Part shown: positions 1 to 10,225 of the stretch, piece after piece
Position numbering within the stretch: position 1 is the first letter of the stretch
How the letters are laid out: the number at the start of each line of letters is the position of its first letter
NCBI GenBank assembly: GCA_021292105.1
Contig: CM037863.1
Span: 5,591,298-5,655,297, forward strand
Length of the DNA stretch: 64,000 nucleotides
Direction of reading: 5' to 3'
DNA from: Anadara kagoshimensis
Taxonomy: Eukaryota > Mollusca > Bivalvia > Arcoida > Arcidae
Position numbers and translations under genes: made by a program
Notes under the pieces: generated by a model
The model's database searches: none
Told to the model about the DNA's origin: nothing
What the model saw: the letters and a program-made list of their open reading frames with translations, nothing else

Positions 1-141
1 AATTCAGTTTTTTCTTCAGTAGTCTGAAAATATAAAAGTTATCTATGAATGTCAAAATTTACATCTGACTAGCAGTGCAACGATTGGGTGTACAACATTA
101 CTAATCCACTCTGCCATTTCAGAACTGACCAGTTAGATATA

Positions 142-3100
142 CAGTAAAACCTTGATTCATCGCCACCATTTGTTCAGTCAAAATTTGGCGTTATAAAGGG
201 GTTTGGCGATAAAATGAGAGAGGCTCATAAAGAAAAACATAAAAAATGGATTTTGGGACTTCAAAATAGTGTGGCGATAAGAGAGGTCGCAAAGTTATTG
301 AGGGGTATTATAATGAGGTTTTACTGTGGTGATAAGAGAGGTGGCAAAGTTATTGAGGGGTATTATAACGAGGTTTTACTGTGGCGATAAGAGAGGTGGC
401 AAAGTTATTGAGGGGTATTATAACGAGGTTTTACTGTGGCGATAAGAGAGGTGGCAAAGTTATTGAGGGGCATTATAACGAGGTTTTACTGTGGCGATAA
501 GAGAGGTGGCAAAGTTATTGAGGGGTATTATAACGAGGTTTTACTGTGGCGATAAGAGAGGTGGCAAAGTTATTGAGGGGTATTATAACGAGGTTTTACT
601 GTGGCGATAAGAGAGGTGGCAAAGTTATTGAGGGGCATTATAACGAGATTTTACTGTGGCGATAAGAGAGGTGGCAAAGTTATTGAGGGGCATTATAACG
701 AGGTTTTACTGTGGCGATAAGAGAGGTGGCAAAGTTATTGAGGGGTATTATAACGAGGTTTTACTGTGGTGATAAGAGAGGTGGCAAAGTTATTGAGGGG
801 TATTATAACGAGGTTTTACTGTGGCGATAAGGGAGGTGGCAAAGTTATTGAGGGGTATTATAACGAGGTTTTACTGTGGCGATAAGAGAGGTGGCAAAGT
901 TATTGAGGGGTATTATAACGAGGTTTTACTGTGGCGATAAGAGAGGTGGCAAAGTTATTGAGGGGTATTATAACGAGGTTTTACTGTGGCGATAAGGGAG
1001 GTGGCAAAGTTATTGAGGGGTATTATAACGAGGTTTTACTGTGGCGATAAGAGAGGTGGCAAAGTTATTGAGGGGTATTATAACGAGGTTTTACTGTGGT
1101 GATAAGAGAGGTGGCAAAGTTATTGAGGGGTATTATAACGAGGTTTTACTGTGGCGATAAGAGAGGTGGCAAAGTTATTGAGGGGCATTATAACAAGGTT
1201 TTACTGTGGCAATAAGAGAGGTGGCAAAGTTATTGAGGGTATTATAACGAGGTTTTACTGTGGCGATAAGAGAGGTGGCAAAGTTATTGAGGGGCATTAT
1301 AATGAGGTTTTACTGTGGCGATAAGAGAGGTGGCAAAGTTATTGAGGGGCATTATAACGAGGTTTTACTGTGGCGATAAGAGAGGTGGCAAAGTTATTGA
1401 GGGGTATTATAACGAGGTTTTACTGTGGCGATAAGAGAGGTGGCAAAGTTATTGAGGGTATTATAACGAGGTTTTACTGTGGCGATAAGAGAGGTGGCAA
1501 AGTTATTGAGGGGCATTATAACGAGGTTTTACTGTGGTGATAAGAGAGGTGGCAAAGTTATTTAGGGGCATTATAACAAGGTTTTACTGTGGCGATAAGA
1601 GAGGTGGCAAAGTTATTGAGGGGCATTATAACGAGGTTTTACTGTGGTGATAAGCGAGGTGGCAAAGTTATTGAGGGGCATTATAACAATGTTTACTGTG
1701 GCGATAAGAGAGGTGGCAAAGTTATTGAGGGGTATTATAACGAGGTTTTACTGTGGCGATAAGAGAGGTGGCAAAGTTATTGAGGGGCATTATAATGAGG
1801 TTTTACTGTGGCGATAAGAGAGGTGGCAAAGTTATTGAGGGGTATTATAACGAGGTTTTACTGTGGTGTTAAGAGAGGTGGCAAAGTTATTGAGGGGCAT
1901 TATAACGAGGTTTTACTGTGGCGATAAGAGAGGTGGCAAAGTTATTGAGGGGTATTATAACGAGGTTTTACTGTGGTGATAAGAGAGGTGGCAAAGTTAT
2001 TGAGGGGCATTATAACGAGGTTTTACTGTGGCGATAAGAGAGGTGGCAAAGTTATTGAGGGGCATTATAACGAGGTTTTACTGTGGCGATAAGAGAGGTG
2101 GCAAAGTTATTGAGGGGTATTGTAACGAGGTTTTACTGTGGTGATAAGAGAGGTGGCAAAGTTATTGAGGGGTATTATAACGAGGTTTTACTGTGGCGAT
2201 AAGAGAGGTGGCAAAGTTATTGAGGGGTATTATAACGAGGTTTTACTGTGGCGATAAGAGAGGTGGCAAAGTTATTGAGGGGTATTATAACGAGGTTTTA
2301 CTGTGGCGATAAGAGAGGTGGCAAAGTTATTGAGGGGTATTATAATGAGGTTTTACTGTGGTGATAAGAGAGGTGGCAAAGTTATTTAGGGGTATTATAA
2401 CGAGGTTTTACTGTGGCGATAAGAGAGGTGGCAAAGTTATTGAGGGGCATTATAACAAGGTTTTACTGTGGCGATAAGAGAGGTGGCAAAGTTATTGAGG
2501 GGTATTATAACGAGGTTTTACTGTGGCGATAAGAGAGGTGGCAAAGTTATTGAGGGGCATTATAATGAGGTTTTACTGTGGCGATAAGAGAGGTGGCAAA
2601 GTTATTGAGGGGTATTATAACGAGGTTTTACTGTGGTGATAAGAGAGGTGGCAAAGTTATTGAGGGGTATTATAACGAGGTTTTACTGTGGCGATAAGAG
2701 AGGTGGCAAAGTTATTGAGGGGTATTATAACGAGGTTTTACTGTGGCGATAAGAGGTGGCAAAGTTATTGAGGGGTATTATAACGAGGTTTTACTGTGGC
2801 GATAAGAGAGGTGGCAAAGTTATTGAGGGGTATTATAACGAGGTTTTACTGTGGCGATAAGAGAGGTGGCAAAGTTATTGAGGGGTATTATAACGAGGTT
2901 TTACTGTGGCGATAAGAGAGGTGGCAAAGTTATTGAGGGGCATTATAACGAGGTTTTACTGTGGTGATAAGAGAGGTGGCAAAGTTATTTAGGGGCATTA
3001 TAACGAGGTTTTACTGTGGCGATAAGAGAGGTGGCAAAGTTATTGAGGGGCATTATAACGAGGTTTTACTGTGGTGATAAGCGAGGTGGCAAAGTTATTG

Positions 3101-3181
3101 AGGGGCATTATAACGAGGTTTTACTGTGGCGATAAGAGAGGTGGCAAAGTTATTGAGGGGTATTATAACGAGGTTTTACTG
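142..3181. mobile_element. TA-flanked inverted-repeat element swollen by a minisatellite
   Basis: The left end reads TA|CAGTAAAACCT and the right end is its exact complement, AGGTTTTACTG|TA. This is an 11-bp terminal inverted repeat with a TA target duplication, as in Tc1/mariner-type MITEs. The unique part (about 142-270) shares motifs such as 'gtggcgataa' with the array that fills the rest. No transposase is present. Inference: a short MITE whose right end has been amplified in place. It lies to the left of two minus-strand exons, so possibly in an intron of that gene. Confidence 0.75.
271..3181. repeat. 55-bp minisatellite, about 53 copies
   Basis: Head-to-tail unit starting 'gtggcgataagagaggtggc' and ending 'aacgaggttttact'. 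Copies are nearly identical. They differ mainly at recurring sites (ggcga/ggtga, gggta/gggca, aacga/aacaa), and a few have 1-4 bp deletions (near 1238, 1458 and 2753). Copies are contiguous with no spacers, so this is not CRISPR-like. The last unit ends on the element's own terminal inverted repeat. Confidence 0.97.
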
Positions 3182-3183
3182 TA

Positions 3184-3437
3184 AAGGAAGAAATCTTGAC
3201 TAGCGAGAGTGCTTAGTGAATAGTTTGCTTAGCAAGACAATGGAAGTTATGGCACTATAAAGGCCATTTCTAGAGAGTTCAATGGTTATAAATTTACACT
3301 TCACATTTTTTAAAATCTGATTTTGGTTTTTCAATGCTGAAGTTAATATATTAATTTAAAACACTATCATGTATGACATATATTTCCAATCTCTGGAATA
3401 GCCTATCAATGACATCACGAGCATAGGCATATCAAAG
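3184..3437. other. Unassigned AT-rich spacer
   Basis: I see no open exon, repeat or recognisable element between the end of the 55-bp array and the SINE. Confidence 0.5.
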
Positions 3438-3775
3438 AGTTGAGTTGAATAATGGTGTTTAACTTCAAGAATATTTCACTTATATTGAGATGTTGCCAGC
3501 TATAGGCGAAGGTGCAGAAATTTTGCCTGTGCATTACGCTGATGGCATTATACAGAAGGGTTCTTTAGCGTGCCAAGCCTACCGTGAAACGAGACCTTGT
3601 TTATTTTAAGTTCCCATCTGAAAGAACCGTGACTTTCATTTCATAATGCCGAGTGCTTGGCGAATGAACAGTCACTACCCACTTTTAAGTGTTGGGTCAG
3701 ACCCCGGCCGAGGTTCGAACCCACGACCTTCCACTTTCGGAGCGAGCACTCTACCAACTGAGCTACCGCAGTGGT
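3438..3775 (-). mobile_element. tRNA-derived SINE, near full length
   Basis: Read on the minus strand, the head has tRNA promoter boxes: box A 'tagctcagttgg' and box B 'gggttcgaacct'. A body of about 250 bp follows, ending in 'tatagctgg...gatataagtgaaat-like' sequence and a tail close to 'gttaaacaccattactcaac'. The same head, body and tail recur at 4706, 27470, 31935 and 56373. This layout fits the molluscan tRNA-headed SINEs. It is not a functional tRNA gene. Confidence 0.85.
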
Positions 3776-3907
3776 GCATACACAAGAGATGAGTGGTGCC
3801 ACATAAGCAGTGGTGATAATAGAACTATAACTACATAGTACGTCTGGTCTCAAACAGAGTTTGATACAATCGAACATCACAAATGTAAATATATTGTGTC
3901 AACTTAC

Positions 3908-3987
3908 CGTCACCGTGGTAACAACTTTATCCTCACCAGTTGTGGCATCTTGTGGTTCCTCTGCCACATTTGGTGGCTGACTCTCAC
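3908..3987 (-). CDS. Exon of an acidic protein, possible Y-box protein N-terminus (gene A, second coding exon)
   Basis: On the minus strand an 80-nt stretch lies between an acceptor (…aatattag|GTGAGAG) and a strong donor (|gtaagttg). Only one frame is open. It joins in phase (one base carried over) to the exon at 5178-5263. The peptide is Glu/Pro/Thr-rich and ends EDKVVTTVT. The combination of an acidic disordered N-terminus and K-V-V-x-T-x-V-T resembles the lead-in to the cold-shock domain of Y-box proteins (KVIATKV-GTVKWFN). The domain itself would lie in the next exon, beyond the left edge, so the identity is inference. The exon ends in phase 0. Confidence 0.5.
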
Positions 3988-4102
3988 CTAATATTATACA
4001 AATAACAGTTAAATGTCCATACTACACAATAATCGCCCCATCATGCATTATTCAGCTTGTCGTGAAAAGGTTTGGCATTCATATTGACTATGAACGCCAT
4101 AT

Positions 4103-4679
4103 CAGTGCTCCAAGCAGGTTTTGAAAACTGGTAGCCACATGGCTAATTATTTAAAATTTTCAGTAGCCATTTCAAGATTTTTGTTGCCAGGTAAATTTCT
4201 TGGTAGCCAAACCTTATAAATATTCTTTCTAATCACACCGCCCATCGCTACTACCGATTGAATGGTTTAGTGAGATCCTCGGATTGGTCCCGCCACGGGA
4301 GGCAACTTTCGAGGCGGAGCGATGAGAAGACAATCAAACTTGATCATTTAGAGGAAGTAAAAGTCTTAACAAAACCCAAATCAAAAAGTGATTTTTGCAG
4401 TTTGGCTGTCTTTATGCAAAATTAGATTACGGTCAGTTATGCGCTTCAAACTATAAAGTCACTTGCTTTGATTCAAGCGCTTTTAAGTTATTATTGATGA
4501 CGAGACCATTTGTCAGGTTGGGTGATGGGTCATGAACAAAATTTCCGGATTTCCCGATTTTTAGTGGCCAAACTCAAAAAAATTATTTGACATAATGGCG
4601 ATCGTCTGACAATTTGTAGTCGCAAAATCCGATTTTTGGTCGCAAATTTCGACTATTTACTAGGCTACTTGCAGCACTG
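4103..4679. mobile_element. 577-bp TIR element carrying an 18S rRNA fragment
   Basis: Left end CAGTGCTCCAAGCAGG, right end (reversed) CAGTGCTGCAAGTAGC: imperfect terminal inverted repeats of about 16 bp. The element is flanked on both sides by CATAT (4098-4102 and 4680-4684). The CAGTGCT start is hAT-like, but the duplication I can see is 5 bp rather than the 8 bp usual for hAT, so the superfamily is open. There is no transposase reading frame. The interior holds the rRNA segment at 4234-4372. Confidence 0.65.
4234..4372 (+). pseudogene. Degenerate 3' end of 18S rRNA
   Basis: Contains landmarks of the SSU rRNA 3' minor domain in order: 'acaccgccc', 'tcgctactaccgattg', 'atggtttagtgag', 'gcggagcg', 'gagaagac', 'tagaggaagtaaaagtc' and 'taacaa'. 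Known from eukaryotic 18S: this is the decoding-centre helix 44 region up to just before the 3' end. Scattered changes and the loss of the terminal stem sequence show it is a fossil fragment. It is not part of an rDNA unit. Confidence 0.85.
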
Positions 4680-4705
4680 CATATCAAAACAGTTCAATTG
4701 TTAAA

Positions 4706-5053
4706 TGAGTTGAGTTGAGTAATGGTGTTTAACGTCCCAGTCAAGAAAATTTCACTTATGTTGAGACATTACCAGCTATAGGCCAAGGGGCGCAGAAATT
4801 TTGCCTGTCCATTGTGCTGATGGCATTTTACAGCAGGGTTCTTATTGTGGCATGCCTACCATAACATGGAACCTCATTTATTTAAGTTCCCTTCCAGAAA
4901 GTATTCTAACTTTCATTTCATAAAATGCTGAGTGCTTGATAAAAGAATAGCCACTACCCACTTTCAAGTCTTGGGTCAGAACCTGTCTGGGTTTGAACCC
5001 ACGATCTTCCATTTACAGAGCAAGCACTCTATCAATTGAGTTACTGCAGTGGT
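4706..5053 (-). mobile_element. tRNA-derived SINE, near full length
   Basis: Same family and orientation as 3438-3775. The tail 'gttgagtaatggtgtttaac' is on the left, and the tRNA head, with a degenerate 'gggtttgaaccc' box B, is on the right. Confidence 0.8.
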
Positions 5054-5177
5054 CTTATTATAATATGAGAAATAAAGAAACTTGAAGCCCCTAATGCTTA
5101 AAAAAGATATTGGTAATCTTTAACCATTTTTAAGTAAGTTGTGTTAGAGTTGAAAGGTATAAGTTAAGGAAACTCAC

Positions 5178-5263
5178 CATTTTCTGATAATTGTTCTGGA
5201 TCCATTTTTTCAGGCTTTGTCTCAGCTTCGTTGGCTTCAGTGAAGCTTTTCTAGGTTTTTTAC
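5178..5263 (-). CDS. Exon with probable start codon of gene A (acidic protein)
   Basis: Minus-strand exon with acceptor ctttttttcag| and donor |gtgagtttc. The frame that joins the next exon (3908-3987) has in-frame TAA and TAG upstream, then ATG at 5205-5203 in a good context (A at -3, G at +4). The simplest model is a 5' UTR exon containing the start, giving MDPEQLSEN followed by GESQPPN. A start further upstream would need a downstream acceptor at 5251 (cctag|). A promoter-like stretch on the same strand is at about 7640-7740. See the 3908 entry for the possible Y-box identity. Confidence 0.45.
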
Positions 5264-5666
5264 CTGAAAAAAAGATTAAATTAGTATCTTTAGAATTATT
5301 TTGTTATGTTATAATTAAAACAGAAATAAAATACATGTACTGAGTATATCAAAGTTTTAATCCCCCTAAATTTTTAAGCAGCATTACTTTGGGAATTTTT
5401 ACCTACATACAAAAAATGGGAAATATGTGTGCTTTTTGGCATTGGAAATGGTTCTGTACCCTGTCACTGAGAGTGACCAGAAATATTCTGTTCAAACACT
5501 ATAGATGAGGGCAGCCTCAAACTACTCTGCCAGTTGACAGTGATATTGTTACATTTTTCAAAAACTATCTTCTGTCTTTTAGATTGGGAACATTTTTATT
5601 CTGAGATTTAGCAAACCGTATTATGACATGCTGGTAATAGCTAGTAACATCATTGCAAAAACACTA

Positions 5667-5844
5667 CACTTCAACCTGCCTTAAAGGCCACCTCTATATA
5701 AGGGTCACCTGCTTATAAAGGCCAGTAGAATTGTATCCCAATTGTTCTTTATTCATATTATTTGAACCTGTGCATTAAAGCCACCTACCATAAAGGCCAC
5801 TTTTACTGGTACCCATCAGTGGCCTTTATAGACAGGTTTGACTG
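5667..5844 (+). mobile_element. 178-bp MITE, 'ggcctttata' family, copy 1
   Basis: Right end 'caggtttgactg' followed by TA; the left end is a degenerate inverse. The interior repeats the module 'ggcc(t/a)tttata..caggt' in direct and inverted form. Fuller copies are at 9954-10132 and 27265-27444, with fragments near 13990, 14155 and 16965. Confidence 0.7.
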
Positions 5845-6030
5845 TATATCTTTGCTATCTGATATTTTGGATACTAAGGATAGCTAGATTTAATTTTTCA
5901 GTATATCAATTGTTTTAGGGAATTTTTGTGGACAAATTGAGAAATTAAAGTAATTTTTCCTTAGGGGAAACTACCTTTATTCATTGGTAATTTTAAGCAA
6001 GCAAATTAAAATAACTGAATGAGGGCTCTA

Positions 6031-6140
6031 TAATTATAATAATAATAATAATAACTTTATTTCTCATAAACTCTCGCACTTCTCTTGTCAACTTTGCTAC
6101 CCAGAATTGATGATAAATACCTTTATCTATAGGTGCCGGT
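6031..6140. repeat. (AAT)n with LINE-like tail
   Basis: An AAT microsatellite is followed by 'aactttatttctcataaa'. The same join of (AAT)n to 'actttattt' occurs at 16197-16325 and looks like the 3' end of a retroelement. Confidence 0.5.
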
Positions 6141-6356
6141 GAATCAGCCATAACTGTGTGGTTGTTTATTTGTTTGTACTGGTCCTATGTATTCATAAAT
6201 GCTAGGCCTACAAATATAAAAGTTTATACATGTACATAAAAAAATGACAAAAATATTGAATTTTTTCAAAAGCTTTAAAAACCTACAAATTATGAGAGAA
6301 AAAAAAGCACCATTGATGACAAAATAAATACTTAAATACTAGGTTAATGGTTATTA

Positions 6357-6747
6357 CTGTACGAGCCAGTCTGTTTGTGACAGTAAAGTTATGTTTTTTC
6401 CATAGAAAATCAAATAAATCTGAATAAGTCTTGATAATATTCACTTACTTGTACTTAGTTGTAACAGAACATCTGTATGCACATTCGTGATTGTCATACA
6501 TATTTCTGAACGTTATGTGTGCAACAGGGTCTGCTATATGCCTGATTTTTCAACATGATAAATCCCCATAGCACCAACGTTTTGCTCCGTGCAGAAATAT
6601 TCTATGCTAATCAAGGATGCACATATGTAGATTTACTGTTACAACTAGGTACAAGTAAGTGAATAATATCGATTTTTATTCAGATTTTATTTGATTTTCT
6701 ATGGAAATAGCATAACTTCACTGTCACAAACAGAACAGCTCTGACAG
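6357..6747. mobile_element. 391-bp MITE with about 110-bp inverted arms
   Basis: Arms 6357-6470 and 6640-6747 are inverted copies (for example 'ctgtttgtgacagtaaagtt' against 'aacttcactgtcacaaacag', and 'cacttacttgtac' against 'gtacaagtaagtg'). A TA precedes the left end. The centre contains 'ccatagcaccaacgtttt'. A half copy with the same centre is at 18365-18555. Confidence 0.7.
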
Positions 6748-6749
6748 TT

Positions 6750-7640
6750 AGTCTCAAAGTAGTTTGTGTTCCAGATTGATTTCTAACATGAATTTATTTG
6801 TATTTAATTTTTTTTTTACTATCTTTTAGTCAACATTTTCATCAGGGATGAGGATTAGCAGGGGCCCGGGTCAGTAGCCCATGGATACTAACAATCAGTC
6901 TGGGCCCCTTAATGTTCACACATTTTAGCTATTTATTACTATTACTGCTTCTTTTCTGAAGTCAGCTGGGCCCCTAACTCAAAATAGTTAAACTTCATCC
7001 TTGTATATTATTATATTTTTAAAGTATGATAGTTAGCTTGGTGATTGTGAAAAAAGACCATCTGATTTAAAACTGTGAATAGGGGCCAATATTTGCCCTA
7101 AATATGGGTCATCGAGAGCCCTTCATGCAGTCTCTATACAGAACATATATGTGTCTTGACTATAAGGCCCATGAATTACAAGTACATAAACTTGTTGACT
7201 GGGACCAAGAGAATCTCTTATCAAATCAAAATAATTTCTTAACAATGTTATTTTCTTTTTTGGAGAAATGCCAAATTGAACAATTTTGCTGACAATTGCA
7301 AATGAAAACACTAATTACATGATTAAAATTTACTGAACTTATCATCATCAAAGTTCCAAACATAATTACCGGTGATTGATTCAAAAATAAAACAATTACT
7401 TTGTATGTATATATGTATATGAAATAAAATGAACTAAGAAAGTCGATGTTGACAAGAACCGATCGGGAAAGTTTATGACACTGTCCTGGCGGGTGTGTTT
7501 TCAAATTTAAACGAGACAACGATGTTTTTTAGTTGTGAAATTACTCATTTAACATAATAAAATAATCCTGACTTAATTGGATAAGAATATGACGACAAAT
7601 ATACGTATTACAGAAGTAAATAAACATTGAGCGCACCTGT
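6750..7640. other. Intergenic or intronic sequence, nothing assigned
   Basis: Short open frames here overlap on both strands and have no splice-site, domain or codon support. I see no repeat shared with the rest of the window. Confidence 0.4.
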
Positions 7641-7745
7641 CAATATCCGAGCCTGGTTAATTGAAGTCGGCCATTTTCAAACGTCACTACAGAAACGGGA
7701 CCATACGTCATCAAGGGGAGATAATAGACAAGGCATAACGAAAAA
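7640..7745 (-). promoter_or_regulatory. Possible promoter of gene A
   Basis: A locally CpG-richer block contains, on the minus strand, a CRE-like 'tgatgacgta' and 'gaaaatggccgac', an ATGGC motif of the kind found at YY1-type start sites. The ATG there runs into a stop after five codons, so it would be untranslated leader. It lies about 2.4 kb upstream of the first recognisable exon of gene A. This is inference only. Confidence 0.25.
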
Positions 7746-8062
7746 TAATCAAAGTACTGAAAGTGTCTTTGTCGGACCTTGACTGGATTATGTTGGCTTT
7801 ATGTAATATACCCGTTACCTGTCTGCAGAAACCTATATAGGCTTTGCGCCTCTCTGACCCGTTTTAATATGGTTCTTCGAATTGATTACTGTTTTGTCTG
7901 GTTCCGGTTCATAATTGGTCGGCTGGAATTTTAAATCTAAGTTTGACCAATGTTTGTTGATGGCACTTTTAAAACAATTTAAAGATGGCTTGTTCACTAA
8001 TTCTGTTGGTAAGGAATTCTACGTATTCTAATTCATGTTAGAATTGAAATGATCAACATTTA

Positions 8063-8165
8063 CCAGTGGTATATCGTCGAATAATACACGGGTCGTCGTT
8101 AACATGCGGATGAATTCGCCGCATGTTAACGACGACCCGTGTATTATTCGACGATATACCACGGG
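8063..8165. mobile_element. 103-bp near-perfect hairpin MITE
   Basis: Arms 8066-8109 and 8119-8162 are perfect 44-bp inverted copies around a 9-base centre (atgaattcg). The match extends outwards with one mismatch to a TA on each side (8061-8062, 8166-8167). The arms contain the CpG-rich words 'acgggtcgtcgttaac' and 'tatcgtcgaataatac'. The near-perfect arms suggest a young insertion. Confidence 0.8.
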
Positions 8166-8204
8166 TAGATATTGATTATTTCTTAAATATATCTTCTGAA
8201 CGTT

Positions 8205-8228
8205 TTAAATTATTATTATAATTTATTA

Positions 8229-8276
<48 letters not shown>

Positions 8277-8300
8277 TATTATTATTATTATTATTATCGT
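8205..8300. repeat. (ATT)n microsatellite
   Basis: About 30 ATT repeats with a few one-base slips, followed by a short CGT/TTG-rich tail. Confidence 0.95.
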
Positions 8301-8596
8301 CGATGTCGTCGTAGTAGTTGTTGTTGTAAAACGAAGCTAGTCAAAGAACATTTTTGATAAACATAATCCATGCAGCTGTATAATCAGATCCTAACTACAT
8401 CAGTAGCCCTAGGACACAGATCCAAGGACCCCTCTTTATTCAGTCTGTCCATGATATTATGTATATTTGTACACTTGCTCAGATTGCAGTTAATTATTAA
8501 TTGCAGGATTCAAGATCATGCTACATTTAAAACTTTTTTAGGGGAAAGATTACCCCCTGCACCACTCCGGCCTAACTCGTTCTTCCGCAAAAATAC

Positions 8597-8620
8597 ATAA
8601 TAATAATAATAATAATAATA

Positions 8621-8656
<36 letters not shown>
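8597..8656. repeat. (AAT)n microsatellite
   Basis: Roughly 19 AAT repeats with one 1-base slip near 8623. Confidence 0.95.
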
Positions 8657-8659
<3 letters not shown>

Positions 8660-8843
8660 CATAAATAGATAAATAAATAATTAGATAATATGAATTTAAA
8701 TAAAATAAGAAAGTATCTATTAAAAAAATTCCTGGGTCCGCCACTGTACCTCCATTAAGCCTTGTTGGACCCTGCCGTGAGTGTTCTCGATAAGTAAACC
8801 AGGAACATCAGTGCTACTGTAGCTTAGATTCCTTCAACCATAG

Positions 8844-9050
8844 ACCACTGAGCAGCTAAAATGGTAAAGTGTTCGCTCCGTATTAGGTAAGACGTGGGTA
8901 TAAACCCTGGTCAGGGTCATACCAAGACCAGGTAGTGACTGTATTTCTCCAAATGAAATAAAAGTCACAGGGTCCTTCGAAAGAGACCTTAAAAGCGATA
9001 CGCGTGTCATGACGGACGTGCGGCCCTTGTATGCATATTGCCCTGAGCCC
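8844..9050 (+). mobile_element. Degenerate, 3'-truncated tRNA-SINE
   Basis: Box-A-like 'agctaaaatggtaaagtg' and box-B-like 'gggtataaaccctgg' are followed by the SINE body ('tagtgactg', 'aaagtcacagggtcctt'). Minus-strand remnants of two further heads follow at 9059-9097 ('ccaactgagctattgcag') and 9168-9210 ('aggattcgaacacg'). Confidence 0.6.
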
Positions 9051-9383
9051 ACCTATAGCTTGTGAGCGAGTACTCAACCAACTGAGCTATTGCAGGTATG
9101 GTATCTAATCAAGAGATTAACTTGTATCAAATCAATTGTCTTGTATCTTCATTACCAACTTCGATGACAGGATTCGAACACGTGACATCCCACTTACGGA
9201 GACAAGCAAAGGTTCTCCAAAACGAACTGCTGAATGAACAACGAAGACTTTCTATCCTAATCATTATATTTTTATTTTTATACAATGACATAATAGTTTC
9301 TAGCATCTTGGCGAACATCTCTGTTCCCGACGAATAGGTCGTACATTTTGGGTGGTAATCCACATAACTGAATGGCTGCCTAT

Positions 9384-9398
9384 AAATAAATAAATGAA

Positions 9399-9469
<71 letters not shown>

Positions 9470-9535
9470 ACAAATAAATAAATGAATGAATGAATGGATT
9501 AAATAAAATAAAATAAAAAATAAATAAATAAATAC
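9384..9535. repeat. (AAAT)n microsatellite
   Basis: An AAAT/AATG tetranucleotide run, directly followed by a SINE head. Confidence 0.95.
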
Positions 9536-9893
9536 GAGGCCGCGATGGCCCAATGGATCACTCGTCAGTGCACAAATCTCACTGCTGTGAGCTCGAGTCC
9601 CGCCAAGACCACATATGGGAAAGTAATTTTTCCTTGTCGTTGGCCTTTACTGGTTCACTTGGTGTCAGTATAATGTGACTGGGTTAGTGGTATGCTTGTC
9701 TGTGGCGTACCGACTCGGTGAGATAGCACTTTAAAGTCTACCTGAGTGCGTGCTAGTTTAAGGCAGACCATACAACACAATCGCACTTCGCATGCATACA
9801 CGAACTTGTTCATAAATTAAATAATTATAAACAAAGTAGTTCTCATCGGAAATAGCTGAAAAATTGCTGATGCGACGTTAAGCAACATTCATT

Positions 9894-9932
<39 letters not shown>
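9535..9932 (+). mobile_element. Second SINE family, full copy with (AAC)n tail
   Basis: tRNA-like head with box A 'tggcccaatggatc' and box B 'gagctcgagtccc'. The body contains 'cacatatggga' and 'gtgcgtgctagtttaagg'. It ends 'gcgacgttaagcaacattc' followed by (AAC)n. A full minus-strand copy is at 56735-57105 and a 5' fragment at 52785-52962. Confidence 0.75.
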
Positions 9933-9953
9933 AAATAAATAAATACATAAATA

Positions 9954-10132
9954 CAGTCCAACCTGCCTTAAAAGCCACCTCTATATAAGGGCCACCTGCT
10001 TATAAAGGCCAGTAAAACTGTATCACAATTGTTCTTTATTCATATTACTTGAACCTGTATATAAGGGTCACCTGCCCATAAAGGCCACTTTTACTGGTTC
10101 CCTTGGGTGGCCTTTATAGACAGGTTTGACTG
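9954..10132 (+). mobile_element. 179-bp MITE, 'ggcctttata' family, copy 2
   Basis: Complete: TA|CAGTCCAACCTG at the left, CAGGTTTGACTG|TA at the right, inserted in an AAAT microsatellite. Internal modules (ggccacctg.ttataaaggcc) make the element internally repetitive. Confidence 0.85.
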
Positions 10133-10225
10133 TAAATAAATAAATAAATACTGTGTGTACTTCACTGTATCATCTGGTTGAGCTATTAAAAGCTCCTCAA
10201 TGAATAAAACGAGTGAACTACAGTA

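Larger units (their letters stand above)
4030..4710 (-). repeat. Half of a palindromic repeat, split by a TIR element
   Basis: 'cattcatattgactatgaac' followed, across the insertion 4103-4679, by 'tcaaaacagttcaattg' matches the intact palindromic repeat at 23708-23850 read in reverse. Taking out the insertion and one copy of CATAT restores the continuity seen in the 23.7-kb copy. Confidence 0.6.

Noticed and set aside
271-3181. CRISPR-like direct repeats
   Set aside because: Units are contiguous with no unique spacers, and the context is eukaryotic.
3641-3880. Functional tRNA gene or protein in the SINE heads (also at 4.9, 14, 32, 40.7 and 56.4 kb)
   Set aside because: tRNA-like promoter boxes are present, but each is followed by a SINE body and tail and the cloverleaf is degenerate.
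4234-4372. Working rDNA unit
   Set aside because: Only the last part of 18S is present, mutated, with no ITS or 5.8S following.
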